In this document: one piece after another, positions 1 to 11,900 of the stretch
Position numbering within the stretch: position 1 is the first letter of the stretch
Layout: every line of letters begins with the position of its first letter
Source of the DNA: a virus
Strand: one strand, 5' to 3'
Length of the DNA: 64,000 nt
IMG/VR virus record: IMGVR_UViG_3300040806_003461
Coordinates: 1-64,000 of that record
Program-made: the position numbers and the translations under genes
Notes under the pieces: model-generated
What the model was told of the DNA's origin: nothing
The model's input: only the letters and a program-made list of their open reading frames with translations
Database searches by the model: none

Positions 1-607
1 GACGAGTAACCGCATCTTGTGCATCAACAGGGTCAGTGACATTTACGATGCGAGAATTGTTTACATCGATTGCGTTGCCCGAAGGAGCAAGACGCAAATC
101 GCCATCTGCAACAATAGATCTTCCATTAAATGTTAATAACCCGACATTAAAATCGGTAAGACCAATAATCTCTGTAGTTGTATCGCCAAGTGTTACTGAC
201 GTATTCCCAAACGTAATGTATTGAGAAGAAATCGTATTATTTGCGTGGGAAAAATTGTCAGAATTAAAGATCTTATTTTCAAACGTTGTCGCGTGACCAA
301 AGTTATCAATATTGATGTTAGTTAAAAAACCAAATACATCGTTATTTGTACTTAGTAACTCGTTTGAGGTATTGGCATGGCGAAGTGCAATATCAAGTTG
401 TTCGCCAGAAGTAGTTGGATTAATTACAAGACCGTCGCCAACAGTGACAGATTGAATATAATCGCCGGTTGTGTTAAATCCTAACGCAACAGAATCGCTT
501 GTGATAAGAGGCTTTTTCTCGCTACTTAAAACAAGTGATCTATTTGTATCTTGCTTTGGGACCGAACGGATCTTATTTGAACCGCCTACTTTTACCTTAA
601 TTGACAT
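1..607 (-). CDS. Tail-fibre-like virion protein, C-terminal part beyond window
   Basis: Open frame from an ATG at 607 to the left edge, so the C-terminus lies outside the window. It begins MSIKVKVGGSNKIRSVPK and continues with beta-rich sequence. Around residues 170-200 there is a fibre-type segment including LRLAPSGNAIDVNN followed by IVNVTDPVDAQDAV. This kind of segment is familiar from phage tail-fibre and virion proteins, where repeated beta-strands lead into a receptor-binding or chaperone tip. It starts 3 bases after the stop of the 111-residue gene upstream, so both are probably on one late transcript from the promoter near 975. The function as a fibre component is inferred from composition and position; the specific role is unknown. 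Confidence 0.6.
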   Translation of the reverse strand, partial: MSIKVKVGGSNKIRSVPKQDTNRSLVLSSEKKPLITSDSVALGFNTTGDYIQSVTVGDGLVINPTTSGEQLDIALRHANTSNELLSTNNDVFGFLTNINIDNFGHATTFENKIFNSDNFSHANNTISSQYITFGNTSVTLGDTTTEIIGLTDFNVGLLTFNGRSIVADGDLRLAPSGNAIDVNNSRIVNVTDPVDAQDAVTR

Positions 608-610
608 CTA

Positions 611-946
611 TTAAGAAACCTCCGATATAGTAGGAACAACTATCGCTAGTCCTTCAACTACTTTCGAGATTTCTCCTGTAGGCTTTCGCATTAAAACATC
701 ATATTCATATTTGCCAGGCTTTAAATCCCCGGAAGTGTTTGCTGACATTACCAAAGTAACATCATTGTTTGCGGCTTCTATTGTAAAATTCGCGGCAACG
801 GTTGAAGAGTAAAACTTTCTCATACTTGCATAGAAGTTATACCCGCCGTTTCCAACAACGAGTTCGTCATCGTCACCGTCAAATAGTTCTAAAGTGATTC
901 GGAAATCAGCGCCTTTGTCTATATATATGTTTGATCTTGAGGCCAT
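611..946 (-). CDS. Small virion protein, 111 aa
   Basis: Begins MASRSNIYIDKGADFRITLE. The ATG at 946 is preceded on its strand by GAGAGTGG, an adequate ribosome site, and by a TATAAATA late promoter 29 bases upstream. The sequence is predicted all-beta with no transmembrane segment, and ends with a strand-rich stretch (VVEGLAIVVPTISEVS). I recall short proteins of this style among virion genes of marine T4-like phages, but cannot name the family. Its place between the collagen-like fibre gene and another fibre gene suggests a fibre-connector or decoration role. That is inference. Confidence 0.6.
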   Translation of the reverse strand: MASRSNIYIDKGADFRITLELFDGDDDELVVGNGGYNFYASMRKFYSSTVAANFTIEAANNDVTLVMSANTSGDLKPGKYEYDVLMRKPTGEISKVVEGLAIVVPTISEVS

Positions 947-974
947 TGTCCACTCTCTTAAATGCTCTTTCCAT

Positions 975-982
975 TATTTATA
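975..982 (-). promoter_or_regulatory. T4-type late promoter TATAAATA
   Basis: The minus strand reads TATAAATA exactly, the core element that the T4 late sigma factor gp55 recognises in T4-like phages. It lies in the intergenic gap between the fibre gene ending at 1045 and the gene starting at 946, and just past the 1011-1030 stem-loop, so it would restart transcription after termination. Expected start of transcription is near 968. Confidence 0.75.
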
Positions 983-1010
983 ACAAATCACATAATAATA
1001 AACGAAAGGC

Positions 1011-1030
1011 GAGAGGCACTTATGCCTCTC
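1011..1030 (-). terminator. Stem-loop terminator after the collagen-like fibre gene
   Basis: GAGAGGCA at 1011-1018 and TGCCTCTC at 1023-1030 form a perfect 8-bp stem with a 4-base loop. On the minus strand it is followed by a T-rich tract (GCCTTTCGTTTATTATT), and it lies 15 bases after the stop codon at 1045. This is a good intrinsic-type terminator for the fibre gene, with a fresh late promoter immediately downstream. Confidence 0.75.
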
Positions 1031-1044
1031 TCGATGGTGGTATG

Positions 1045-4000
1045 TTACGACCTTTTCAGATCATCAACTTCTTCCTTGAGTTCTTTAACGGCTTCAATTA
1101 GTAATCCTGTAATATTACCGTAAGAAACTGATTTCATTCCAGTGGCATCGGTATTAACTAATTCAGGAACAACTGCCTCAACTTCCTGAGCAATCACGCC
1201 GACCTTCCTTGTTCCAGGAATAGCAATTCTTTCAAAATATACACCGCGCAATTGCGTAACTTTATCAAGAGCACCGCTAATTGTTTCAACATTCGTTTTA
1301 ACTCTTTCATCGGATTGTGCATCAATATCACCAGTTGCAGTGAAGTCTCCGCCGCTCAAATCAAACGTAAATTTGTTAACCGCGTTATTCTTGATGTACC
1401 AATTACCGATTGAAAGAACGGTATCCATAACAAGATCGGTTGAGTCAAATACGATATGGGCATCGCCACCTGTACCAAACTCGAGCTCTAAGTTATCATC
1501 AATTCTTAAGTTGCCTGCCGTTTTCTGAGCGAAAGCATCGGCTTCAAGATAATTACCTGTTGCACCGTTAATTGTTCCGCCAACTGTCATATTACCAGCA
1601 ACGTTGATATTTTCAACTGTTAATTGGTCGGTTGATGCCTGATAGAAGAAGTTGCTTTCTCCACCTGGGTTTGGCGATGCAGTTGCGTAAACTGGACGGC
1701 TACCTGTACCACCTTGTACCAACGGTACTGACATATTTGTTGACTGAAGGTTGGAGGCATAAAGGTCATTAATATTAACCTCTGAAGATTCAGCAGTTAA
1801 ACCTTGTAAACCTTGAATACCTTGGAAACCATCAGGACCAACATCGCCTTGAATACCCTGGGTACCTTGTGCGCCTTGAACACCCGATCCTTCGCCACCT
1901 TGGAAACCGTCATTACCCTGCATACCTTGGGCACCTTGGAAACCTTGGTTACCGCCAGATCCAACACCTAATGGACCTTGAACACCCTGATGACCTTGAG
2001 CACCTTGAATACCTTGAGTACCGCCGCCGCCATTTTCACCTTGGACACCGCCGCCGCCTTGAATACCTTGAATACCTTGGACACCACCACCGGTTCCACC
2101 TTCAGCACCTTGGAAGCCTTGCGTACCTTGAACGCCTTGAATACCTTGTAAACCTGATCCTCCAGTTGCCGACGTACCTTGTAGACCTTGCGGACCTTGG
2201 GTACCTTGAGCACCTTGGTTACCACCTGCAGCCAATTCACCTTGTAAACCTTGAACGCCTTGTACACCTTGAGTACCTTGGAAACCTGCCCCGCCTGTTC
2301 CGCCTGGACCTTGGAAACCTTGCGTACCTTGCGATCCTGAACCATCAGGACCTTGGAAACCTTGAAGACCTTGGACACCTTGCGAACCTTGTGCCGCAGC
2401 ACCACCTGTAATACCTTGAATACCTTGTGGTCCTGCAGGTCCTTCCTCACCTTCGGCGCCTGTAATACCTTGAACACCCTGTGATCCTGAACCAGATCCA
2501 CCTTGTAAACCTTGAGCGCCATCTTGGCCGTTGGTTCCTTGTGGACCTTGAAGACCTTGAATACCTTGTGCGCCAAATCCTGCTGGACCTAGATCACCTT
2601 GTAAACCTTGTGTTCCTTGAAGTCCTTGCAGACCTTGAGTACCCTGAGTACCACCTGCACCCAATCCGCCTTCACCTTGAATACCTTGTAAACCTTGAGT
2701 ACCTTGTGGACCTTGAACGCCTTGGTGTCCTTGGAAACCTTGTGTTCCATCAGATCCGTCGTTTCCTGCCGTACCTTGTGGGCCTTGGATACCTTGAATC
2801 TCTTCGCCTTGTAAACCTTGAACACCTTGTGTTCCGTCGGTGCCATCAACCCCACCGAGACCTTGGATACCTTGAACACCTTGCGAACCAGCACCATCAG
2901 CACCTTGGAAACCGAGGTCGCCTTGAATACCCGTGAAACCTTGAACACCTTGCGGTCCAGGATCACCTGCATCACCTGTTCTTGCAAAGGTAATGCGTAC
3001 GTCTTGGTTATCAGAATAAGAACTTACTGAACCGTTTAAGAATGTACAGTCAATTTCAAAATAACCAGATTGTTCTTGTAAAGCATCAATTGTATAGATT
3101 ACAAAGTTTGCTGCATTAGAACCGTCGGTTACTTTAAAGTGTCCTTTAATTGTAGAAGTAGAATCGTCAATTGTTCTTAAGTATGATTGTAGATCGTTGA
3201 AGTCATCGTCACGATCATCAATATACATTACCGTGGCTGAACCTAAGGCACCGTTGTTGAATTTTAATCTACCGATACCTGGGTCTGATGCGTTCGTATC
3301 AGATTCAAAAGTATAGTCAAAAGTAGCACCACCAAATCCACCGTCAGAACCTTGTATACCTAGATTACCTTGTAGACCTTGAAGTCCTTGGACACCTTGT
3401 GTACCTTGAACACCAGCACCAGTCTCACCTTGTAGTCCCTGTAGACCTTGTAGACCTTGCAATCCTTGTGTACCTTGAGCACCTTGCGTACCTTGGAAAC
3501 CAACGTCGCCTTGAATACCTGTAATACCCTGGAAGCCTTGAGTACCTTGCTGCGCTTCACCTTGAATACCTTGGAAACCTGTGAAACCTTGGATACCAGT
3601 TGTACCTTGGTAACCTTGAAGTCCTTGCAAACCTTGTAGACCCTGAAGACCTTGTAATCCTTGTACGCCTTGCGCCCCTTGTAAACCAGTATCTCCAGTA
3701 AATCCTTGTGTGCCTTGGACACCTTGTGTACCTTGAGCACCTTGTAGACCTGTAATACCTTGTAAACCGCGTGGGCCTGCAGGAATAAACGAAACAAGAG
3801 TATCAGGACCGTGATCGTTGTCTACGTTATCCCAATCATAACTTGCAACGGCACCCGAAGCAACATAAGTAACTGAGAATATACCGTATGCCTTTGAACC
3901 GCTGTCCCAATCAAATTCATTTATTTCGTAAACAACAAAATGGTGCCCAGCAGGACCATCATTGTCGGCTGTGCTTTCAATAAAGATATGGCCTTTTGGA

Positions 4001-5565
4001 CTTGCTAAGGTATCAATATAATCATAGAATTCATCTAACTGATTTGAATATTGATCGTCAGGAATATCATCAATGATAAGAGTATTTGCAGTACGAATAT
4101 CGTTACTGTTGATTTTCCAACTGCTTGCAGTAGGTGCTGAAATAGTACGGTCGCCGTCATAAAGGAATTGCCAAGTTAAACCGCCATGATCTCCATAGAA
4201 ACCTTGGACGCCTTGCGTACCTTGAGCTCCTTGAGAACCAGTTGTACCTTGCGGACCTGTGTTACCTTGAAGGCCAACATCGCCTTGAATGCCTTGCGTA
4301 CCTTGAGCTCCTTGAGCACCAATAAATCCTTGTGTACCTTGGAAACCTGTGAAACCTTGGATACCTGTGAAACCTTGTAAACCTTGCGTTCCCTGAATAC
4401 CTTGGAATCCGCGATCACCAGAAATATTAAATGCTACAATACAAGGAAGCGAAATATAAGTACCTGGATTGCCTGGCAGATCTTCAGCGACAAAATCTTC
4501 CTTTACAGCAGCACCCGATAGGTACGTTACATCCATATCCCAATAGTTACCATCGTCAGTAAGTTCTTGTATTGAAAAGATAACATATACAGATGGATTA
4601 TCACGTAATGTGATTTTCATGTATGCTTTATTAGCAGATGATGAAGAATCAATAGCTGTAAAATAACCTGTTAAATCAACATTAAATGAGTCGCTATCTG
4701 CAATCCAAATTTTAGTTGCGCCAGTGAGTGCTCCTGTATCAGCAGCCGGAGAATTGAAATACATAAACCCGCTAGTAGCAGGAGATGGTTCTGCAAAGTT
4801 GTGTGATACGTTGTATTGAACAACCATTCCAGAATCGTCGCCTGAATAACCTTGGAAACCGTCATTACCTTGGACACCTTGGAATGCCTGTGGGCCTTGT
4901 AAACCCTGAATACCTTGAAGACCTTGGACTCCTTGAGTACCTTGGATTCCTTGAACGCCTTGGATACCTTGAAGACCTTGCGTACCCTGATTACCTTGAA
5001 CGCCTTGGTTACCCTGAATACCAGTAATACCTTGGAAACCTTGAACACCTTGGTTACCACGGAAACCACGAGAACCTTGGATACCTTCTTCACCGATGGT
5101 ACCTTGCATTCCTTGAATACCAATAGGACCTTGGAAACCTTGAACACCACGGAACGAACCAATGTTTACCCAAGTGTTTGATCCAACGTAAATCCATAGT
5201 TCGTCATCAGCTTCATCAATAACACCTTCGCCAATGTTTGCTGATGGGAATGCGGCATTAAGAGTTGCTTGCGGGTCACCGCCTGAATCTACATCAGCTA
5301 CCGAACCGATAATTGTAAAACCAGGACCGTAATCGCCCTGTAAACCTTGTACCCCTTGTACCCCTTGAGTACCCTGTATTGTATTATTAGCAGCGCCGCC
5401 GTCAAGTAATTCCCACGCGGTACCATCAGAATATCTGATGTTTCCGTTGGTATCATAGATTAAAGATCCTTCAAATGGAACAGGATCTAGTTGCGTATAA
5501 TCTTGAGGAATACCTTGCCCAATTAGGGTGGTTCTTCCTCTTAAGCTCTTAAATCTACTCGACAT
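1045..5565 (-). CDS. Collagen-like tail fibre with C-terminal S74 autoprocessing chaperone
   Basis: A 1506-residue fibre protein. Most of it is Gly-x-Gln/Gly-x-x collagen-type repeat (for example GIQGLQGTQG), in at least four long runs. These are broken by three similar globular beta domains of about 120 residues, at roughly residues 250-380, 460-595 and 755-855. The C-terminus is an intramolecular chaperone of the peptidase S74 type. It contains SDERVK near residue 1418, where Ser and Lys five residues apart match the known S74 catalytic dyad, then GVIAQEVE and a coiled-coil end (LIEAVKELKEEVDDLKRS). In this family the domain trimerises the fibre and then cuts itself off. The repeats use Gln rather than Pro-Pro. 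A host-recognition fibre is the likely role. Its DNA repeats generate long spurious frames on both strands. Confidence 0.88.
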   Translation of the reverse strand: MSSRFKSLRGRTTLIGQGIPQDYTQLDPVPFEGSLIYDTNGNIRYSDGTAWELLDGGAANNTIQGTQGVQGVQGLQGDYGPGFTIIGSVADVDSGGDPQATLNAAFPSANIGEGVIDEADDELWIYVGSNTWVNIGSFRGVQGFQGPIGIQGMQGTIGEEGIQGSRGFRGNQGVQGFQGITGIQGNQGVQGNQGTQGLQGIQGVQGIQGTQGVQGLQGIQGLQGPQAFQGVQGNDGFQGYSGDDSGMVVQYNVSHNFAEPSPATSGFMYFNSPAADTGALTGATKIWIADSDSFNVDLTGYFTAIDSSSSANKAYMKITLRDNPSVYVIFSIQELTDDGNYWDMDVTYLSGAAVKEDFVAEDLPGNPGTYISLPCIVAFNISGDRGFQGIQGTQGLQGFTGIQGFTGFQGTQGFIGAQGAQGTQGIQGDVGLQGNTGPQGTTGSQGAQGTQGVQGFYGDHGGLTWQFLYDGDRTISAPTASSWKINSNDIRTANTLIIDDIPDDQYSNQLDEFYDYIDTLASPKGHIFIESTADNDGPAGHHFVVYEINEFDWDSGSKAYGIFSVTYVASGAVASYDWDNVDNDHGPDTLVSFIPAGPRGLQGITGLQGAQGTQGVQGTQGFTGDTGLQGAQGVQGLQGLQGLQGLQGLQGYQGTTGIQGFTGFQGIQGEAQQGTQGFQGITGIQGDVGFQGTQGAQGTQGLQGLQGLQGLQGETGAGVQGTQGVQGLQGLQGNLGIQGSDGGFGGATFDYTFESDTNASDPGIGRLKFNNGALGSATVMYIDDRDDDFNDLQSYLRTIDDSTSTIKGHFKVTDGSNAANFVIYTIDALQEQSGYFEIDCTFLNGSVSSYSDNQDVRITFARTGDAGDPGPQGVQGFTGIQGDLGFQGADGAGSQGVQGIQGLGGVDGTDGTQGVQGLQGEEIQGIQGPQGTAGNDGSDGTQGFQGHQGVQGPQGTQGLQGIQGEGGLGAGGTQGTQGLQGLQGTQGLQGDLGPAGFGAQGIQGLQGPQGTNGQDGAQGLQGGSGSGSQGVQGITGAEGEEGPAGPQGIQGITGGAAAQGSQGVQGLQGFQGPDGSGSQGTQGFQGPGGTGGAGFQGTQGVQGVQGLQGELAAGGNQGAQGTQGPQGLQGTSATGGSGLQGIQGVQGTQGFQGAEGGTGGGVQGIQGIQGGGGVQGENGGGGTQGIQGAQGHQGVQGPLGVGSGGNQGFQGAQGMQGNDGFQGGEGSGVQGAQGTQGIQGDVGPDGFQGIQGLQGLTAESSEVNINDLYASNLQSTNMSVPLVQGGTGSRPVYATASPNPGGESNFFYQASTDQLTVENINVAGNMTVGGTINGATGNYLEADAFAQKTAGNLRIDDNLELEFGTGGDAHIVFDSTDLVMDTVLSIGNWYIKNNAVNKFTFDLSGGDFTATGDIDAQSDERVKTNVETISGALDKVTQLRGVYFERIAIPGTRKVGVIAQEVEAVVPELVNTDATGMKSVSYGNITGLLIEAVKELKEEVDDLKRS

Positions 5566-5989
5566 CGTCTTCCTCTGCCTGGCCTAGCGTGAACGAGATC
5601 ATAGCATCAACTGCTAAATTCGTATCAGCTTTAATTTCTAATAAATCACCGGACGCAAAGAATTGTCCGTTTAATGGCAAGGCAAAGGTATCGTAAGATG
5701 GAATCGGCATATTCCTAACTATCCAAAACTCATCATTTGATGCGTATCTGTGAGTTCTTACATCAACCTTTACCGTATTTGCGCTATGGTTTGAAATAAT
5801 GAGTGGACTGATAACCTCGCCAACGCCTGGTTCGGTTGTTGTTGACCCACCGAAAACCAATTCAGGAACTTCGTAGTTAGGAACCTCAATCAGCGTTTGC
5901 CAATTTGTTGTAACTGTAAAGTTACTAATAACCGGTTTGGCGTCAGGCGCCTGGGAGGTTTCAATTGTTGTGATCGTATTATTTGCCAT
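5555..5989 (-). CDS. Conserved virion protein, 144 aa
   Basis: Starts MANNTITTIETSQAPDAKP, with its ATG overlapping the end of the giant gene at 5989, and overlaps the next fibre gene by 11 bases. The sequence is predicted all-beta, with no cysteines, no signal peptide and an acidic C-terminus (GQAEEDDVE). Translation is probably coupled to both neighbours. Position between a giant virion protein and a fibre suggests a small structural or connector protein. I do not recognise a named family and assign no specific function. Confidence 0.6.
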   Translation of the reverse strand: MANNTITTIETSQAPDAKPVISNFTVTTNWQTLIEVPNYEVPELVFGGSTTTEPGVGEVISPLIISNHSANTVKVDVRTHRYASNDEFWIVRNMPIPSYDTFALPLNGQFFASGDLLEIKADTNLAVDAMISFTLGQAEEDDVE

Positions 5990-8900
5990 TAGATTGTTGC
6001 CCTACTGTTAGAAGCCCTTCTTGCAAGTTTACGAACTGAGGATGTAAATGGTCGGCCTTCAATTCGTCCTGTTCTACCGTTAATTCTTAGTCCTCTTGCG
6101 AAGTACTGGTTATTCAATTCGTCAGCGCCTGACCATCTGATTCTACCACCATTCTCTGACAATACAGAGGCAGTAGCAGAAATTGCAGAACCAACGTTTC
6201 TGAAGTTCAGCGGTAGTGCGTTTCTGTTAACACCTGCCGAAGCTCCGTTAAACTGGTGAGCAATGGATTCAACGAGTGAACCGAATGTTAAGAAGTTAGG
6301 TCTCAATACTGTATCAATTAAGACGTTATCAATTAACTCGGTTACCATGTTCCTATGCTCTAGGTCCGGTGCGATATTGTTATTTATATAGGTTTTCATC
6401 TGTGTCCAAGCGCCTTCGAAGGATTCTAGAAGATCCGTGTTATTTGCGCCTGCGTTTGCCCACGTTGTACCTGTCCAATACCAGATCTGTCCGATGTAAC
6501 GGTTTCCATTATTGTTTGTTGGAATAATGTATGCATCCCAGCGTTTCTTAGTTTCAATCGCATCACGAGTAGCCGTATCAATAACCGTTCCTTTGAATCT
6601 TAATCTGCGATAATCAGCAAATGTTCTTGGCGGATTAAATACCGGGAATACGTGTTGTGCATCAATGTTAAAGAATGCCGCTGCGTATGCTCTTGTTGAT
6701 TGATCTCCACCTGCGCCTTCAACGTTATATTCACCAGTCAAGTTAACTGATGGATCAACATATCTGAAGTCGTTTTGCATAACTTTCAGCAAGTTGTTTG
6801 CGTCACGATATGTCTTAGGTAGATCAATAAACTTGTATTCAGAAGTAATAAATCTTTGAACCTCGCGTTGTAATCTGCGCTTGTTGTTTGCCAAAATATC
6901 TTTAGAGAATCTGAATACTTTGTTTTTATCATCTTCCCATGTAAAGTCAGGTTCATTCAATGGACCTAAGTACTTCGGTGAGTTGAAGTAAAGTGCGTTG
7001 TAGAAGATCATACCGTTATCGTATGCCTGTTTTGCTCTTTCTTCATCACCCATTTCTGGGCGAAGTTTTTGTCCTGGGTAAGAACCTGTTACAACATCGC
7101 GAATGATTTCACCTAGGCGGCGATAAGATTGTGCTGTTGCAACTCTTGTGTTTTCTGGAATGCGTAATTGGTTATTCCAATAGTAGAAGTCCGCGTTCCA
7201 ACGAGATGCCGCGTTACCACCGTAGTTAAGATCCCAGCTGATAGCATCAATGATGTATCCTGAGTCACGGCGACATTTTGCTTTGCTATAGTCAATAATT
7301 GTAAAGTTATCTTTGATGTGTTGTACCACATCGTCAGCAAGGAATCCAAGATTATCGTCAATAGCATTTCCTGCCCATACCTTACTTGCATCAACCCAAG
7401 ATGTATTAGGTTCAACAAGTTCAGGTAGTGCATCCAATCCATCGCGGCGGATTGCTTCTTCGACGATACGAACCATATCAGCAGCCCATTCACCTTCAAC
7501 CGAAGATGCTGCATCATTTGTAGTATCCTGTCCTGCTTCCAATTCTTGAATAACTTTGCTAACAAGGTTTGCCATTTCGTCATAGAAATCTGCTGTCTGT
7601 TGACGTTGGTCAAACGGTAGAACACTTGTTGCATTATCAAAGTACATATTTGCCGCAAGTCTTGTTGCGTAGTTTGTTTCATATTGTACGTCGTGTGAAA
7701 TAGCATCAATCATAATGCCAACATCACGACGGCATTTCTCTTTAGGATAACTGATGCCGTTGTATTCGCTTGAGATGAAGTTAACCATGCTTGTTACTAA
7801 TGCTTCAAGCTTGTCATCAACTTTATCTTTTTCTGTATGGAATGTAGCAGGAATCCAATTTGTATATGGCTCAACTCTTGCTGGCAGATTTGTTGGATTG
7901 TTATCATCAGCAATATGAGCAATCATTTCGCCAAGTGCTTTAACTTCCGCTGCAATTTCTCTTCTTGCTGCAAGTGATGTCTTATCTTGTTTCTTGGTAT
8001 TTCCAACAACAGTTTGAACCGCCCATTCAGTTGCACTTACGAATGTATGAGCACCGGTATAACCTTGTGCAGTTCCTACATTTACTGTTACTGTTGTTGC
8101 AGTTACAGCTTCAACTTTCAGTGGAGTTTCAAATGCAGGATCTGTAACTCTTGGATGAGAAATTTGAACTGCAGGGCTACCACATTCAAATGTGAATGAT
8201 TCTTTAGCAAGTAAGATATGGCTTCCTACTTTCAAATCGTGATTGCCAAGAGTAATTACAAATTGACCGTTAAGAACATCGTAGGTTGCAGTAGATGGAG
8301 TATACTTTCTGCCAATTCTTAAAGGAACCGTTGTATTACGAGTAATATCATGCATTACTTTACCCATATGCATGAATGCTTTCTTCGTTGGTTCTCTTTG
8401 TTCAAGTGGTAACAAGTTAACCGCATTTACGAAGTAAATCTGAGCAGCATTCCACATTGCTGAATTACCGCCGTATTGAATATCGTGGGAAATTGCATCA
8501 ACCATGTATCCAACATCTCTGCGGCATTTTGCTGAATCATACTCGAGATAATCAAATTTCTCTTGTAGATGAGTATTAACGCCAGCGGCAAGTGGTGCAA
8601 GTCTTCCTGCAATAATTACTGCCTCTGCCTCGTAATTATATCCTGTACCTGTACCTGCTTGAGGTTCAATCGCGGCAGGCATATTAATTACTGAATCTTC
8701 GGTAATAATATTCGCAACAATATTCCACAGTCCTGGGATACGGTTTGCTTCCGCAGCTGAGGCTGTTGAGAATCCTGCTGTTACCTGTACTTCTGGGTTA
8801 CTTAAAGATTTTGAAACGGTTTGCTTCAATACAACTTGCTGAGAAACTGTACCTAAGTGTTCAAATACAGCAGCAGTTGGAGCTCTTTGATCTGCAGGTA

Positions 8901-11900
8901 ATCCTACATTAACTCCATTTTCAAAATAGAGTCTTGCAACATCTCTCATAGCAACATTTGATCCATGCAAGATATCGTGCTTAACAGCATCAAGCATATA
9001 ACCAACATCTCTACGGCATTTTGCTGTGTCGTATGAAAGCGATGAGTAATTTGTAGCAATCCAAGCAATACATTCTTCAACGATAAAGTCTCGGTTCAAA
9101 TCTAAACCATCTTCAACATTTTGTGCGCTTGTATTTTGATATGCTGTACCGTAATTATAGGCAGGTGCTGTTTCACCTTTCATAATTGCGATAATATTAT
9201 CAAACGATGCAGTTGCAGTTGTAAGAGCTGTACCTGACAATCTTGGCTCAATATCTCTTCTTAGATATTTGATTGCTTCAATTGTTTCTGCCAATTGCTC
9301 TTCAATTACTTTATCTGTACTTGCGTTACCAGCACGATATGCTCTGCCTGCATAAACACCGTTATAGTTGCCGCCTGTCTGTACATCGCGTTTAACCGCG
9401 TTGACAATATATCCAACATCTCTTGCGCATTTATCTTCATCATAAACAAAGTATTCGTCATTAATATATGCAACAACTTCATCTTGGATAAAGTCTTTGT
9501 TTTTCTGTAATGAATGGCGAGCGAACGTTCTGCTCGGTTCAATAAGAGGAGCAGTAGCAGTATTGGCAATAGGTAATGGTCTCAATGTCTGCTGACCTTT
9601 GGATATATCCAGTGATCCCGTATAATCTGGGATAACCAATCTATCATCAACAACTGCTGAAATAATATTTGCCAATCTCTTAGCTTCAGTGCCCGTTGCC
9701 GCTGTTGCCGCTGTTCCTGAAGTATCTTGAGTTTTTGTATTTCCTGTAGTTGGAGTTACCGCTGTTTCTGTAACGATATCATCAATTACATCAGCAAGAT
9801 GCTCGAACGCAAGCCTTGTAGGTTCACGTTGTTCGTATGGAAGAACATTAACCGCACCTTCGAAGTAGTATCTTGCGGCATTGATTGTTGCCTCTTCACC
9901 ACCATAAGAAAGGTCTTCGGCGATTGCATCAACAATATATCCAACATCACGTGGGCACTTATCAATTTGATATGCAAGACCATTATATTCTTGGCGAATA
10001 TGGTCAATGATTTCGTATTGGTACTTAGGAGTTGATCCCCACAGCTCTTCATATTGAGAAAGAACCGCGGCATCGTATCCTGTGCCTGTCAGTGGTGGCT
10101 CTTTAAACTCTGGGTTTGTTAATCCTGTATCTTTGCCGTCTGTACCATAACCTGGTCCGCCTGCAACATAACCTGCCGTATCTTCGTATCCTGTTGTACC
10201 AAATGTTTCTTTATAATTATCTTCTTCAATAATATCAGAAATTGTCTTGAACAATCTTACAACTTCATTTGCAGCTTCAGGATTTACAGATGGACGGAAT
10301 ACGCCATCGGCACGAACAAAGCTATGAACTCCCGTGTATCCTTTTGCATCTCCTACATCCAATGTGAATGTATTTGTTGTTGTGCTAATGATTTCACATG
10401 GAGTATTGAAGTATGGATCTGTTGCTCTTGGGTGGCTGATTTGAGTATTTGCCACTTCAGTGTTTGAGCAGGAGAAGGTAATTGCTCCTTCCTCCATTAC
10501 AATCCAATCCCCGGTTTCCATTCCGTGGCCATTGACTGTTACTGTCATAATACCTGTAACAGGATCATATGATGCATCAGTCGGAGTAAGCTCGTTGTTT
10601 GAAGCATTGAATGTTTGAGCAACTGGTGTTTGCAGAGTTGCAATTTCTTCTCTTACGATTTGGCCTGCAAGTTCTGCGATGTGTTGATATGCATGTGCAG
10701 TTTTAGGTTTTTCTTCATCATCCAATACGCTTACTGCATTGTCAAAGTATACTCTTGCGTTACCAAGCGTTGCAGCATTTGAACCATGCTGAACATCCCA
10801 AGATACTGCATCAATAAAGTATCCTAAATCTCTTTCGCAATCTGCTTCGTTATAAACAAATCCTGGATAAGTATTTGCCATCCAAGATGTAACTTCATCT
10901 TGAAGCATTGCTTTGTTTGCTTGCAACGCTTTTCTTGCAGCCAAAGTATCTTCTGAATGGTAACCATCACCGAAGGTAATAATATCAGCATTTGAAGTAC
11001 CGTTCTCCATGATTTGAACGATTTCATCAAACGCAGTATTTGCTCTTGCTTCTCCATCACCGCTTAAGATATCTGCTGAAACCTGATCTCTTAACCAACG
11101 GATTGCTCCTGCTGTTTCGGTAAGCTGCTCGGTAATTACTTTATCTGTACTTGCATTTCCTGAGCGATAAGCATAACCCGCAAAGATTGAGTTAATATTT
11201 GAATCTGTTGCCATGTCGCGGCGGACAGCATCAAGAATGTAACCCGTATCACGCATACAACGTTTATCGTCATATACGAAGTAGTTATCTTTCAACCAAG
11301 CATCAATTTCATCTTGTAAGAATGCTTTGTTCTTGAGAAGAGTATCAGCAGCATTAATCTTATCACGGGTAATTGTTGATCTTACCTTGATAACTGCGCC
11401 TTCTTCTGCACTTACAAATGTATGGTTGTTTGCATAACCATTTGGAACTGCGCCTGTATTAACTGTGATTGTAGTATTAGATACGGCAGTAACTGCAATT
11501 GGTTTTTGATAATTTGGTTCACCGATGCGTGGGTGAGAAATCTCAGTTACCGTCGCACCGTTTGCACAACTGAATACAACCGATTGAGGTTTAAATTCAA
11601 TATGGTCGTCAGTTGTAACGCCGTGTCCTTCGCCTAAGGTAATTTCCATCACACCAGTATCAGGAGCATATGTTGCTGTTGATGGAGTGAAGTATGAATC
11701 AACCTTAGCAGGATCATTAAAGTAGATTGCATTTGTATCAATACAATCCACATCTGCACTTACAAATGTATGGTCAGATTGATAACCGTTTGCATTACCT
11801 ACGTTAACTGTAATCGTTGTTCCTGTTGCACCTGTAATACGAACAGGCTGGCGGTAAGCAGGTTCACCAACTCTTGGATGGCTCAATTCTGTAATGATTG

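Noticed and set aside
36-224. 62-codon plus-strand frame at the left edge.
   Set aside because: It is antisense to the fibre-like gene, has no ribosome site and no plausible promoter.
1869-5181. Several long open frames on both strands overlapping the collagen-like gene (Leu/His/Tyr-rich or Lys/Val-rich repeats).
   Set aside because: They are out-of-frame readings of the G-x-Q repeat DNA and have no ribosome sites or plausible protein composition.
1797-5385. Dense short DNA repeats resembling a CRISPR or VNTR array.
   Set aside because: The repeats are codon-level (CCTTG-type) and keep the fibre frame; there are no uniform repeats with unique spacers and no cas genes.
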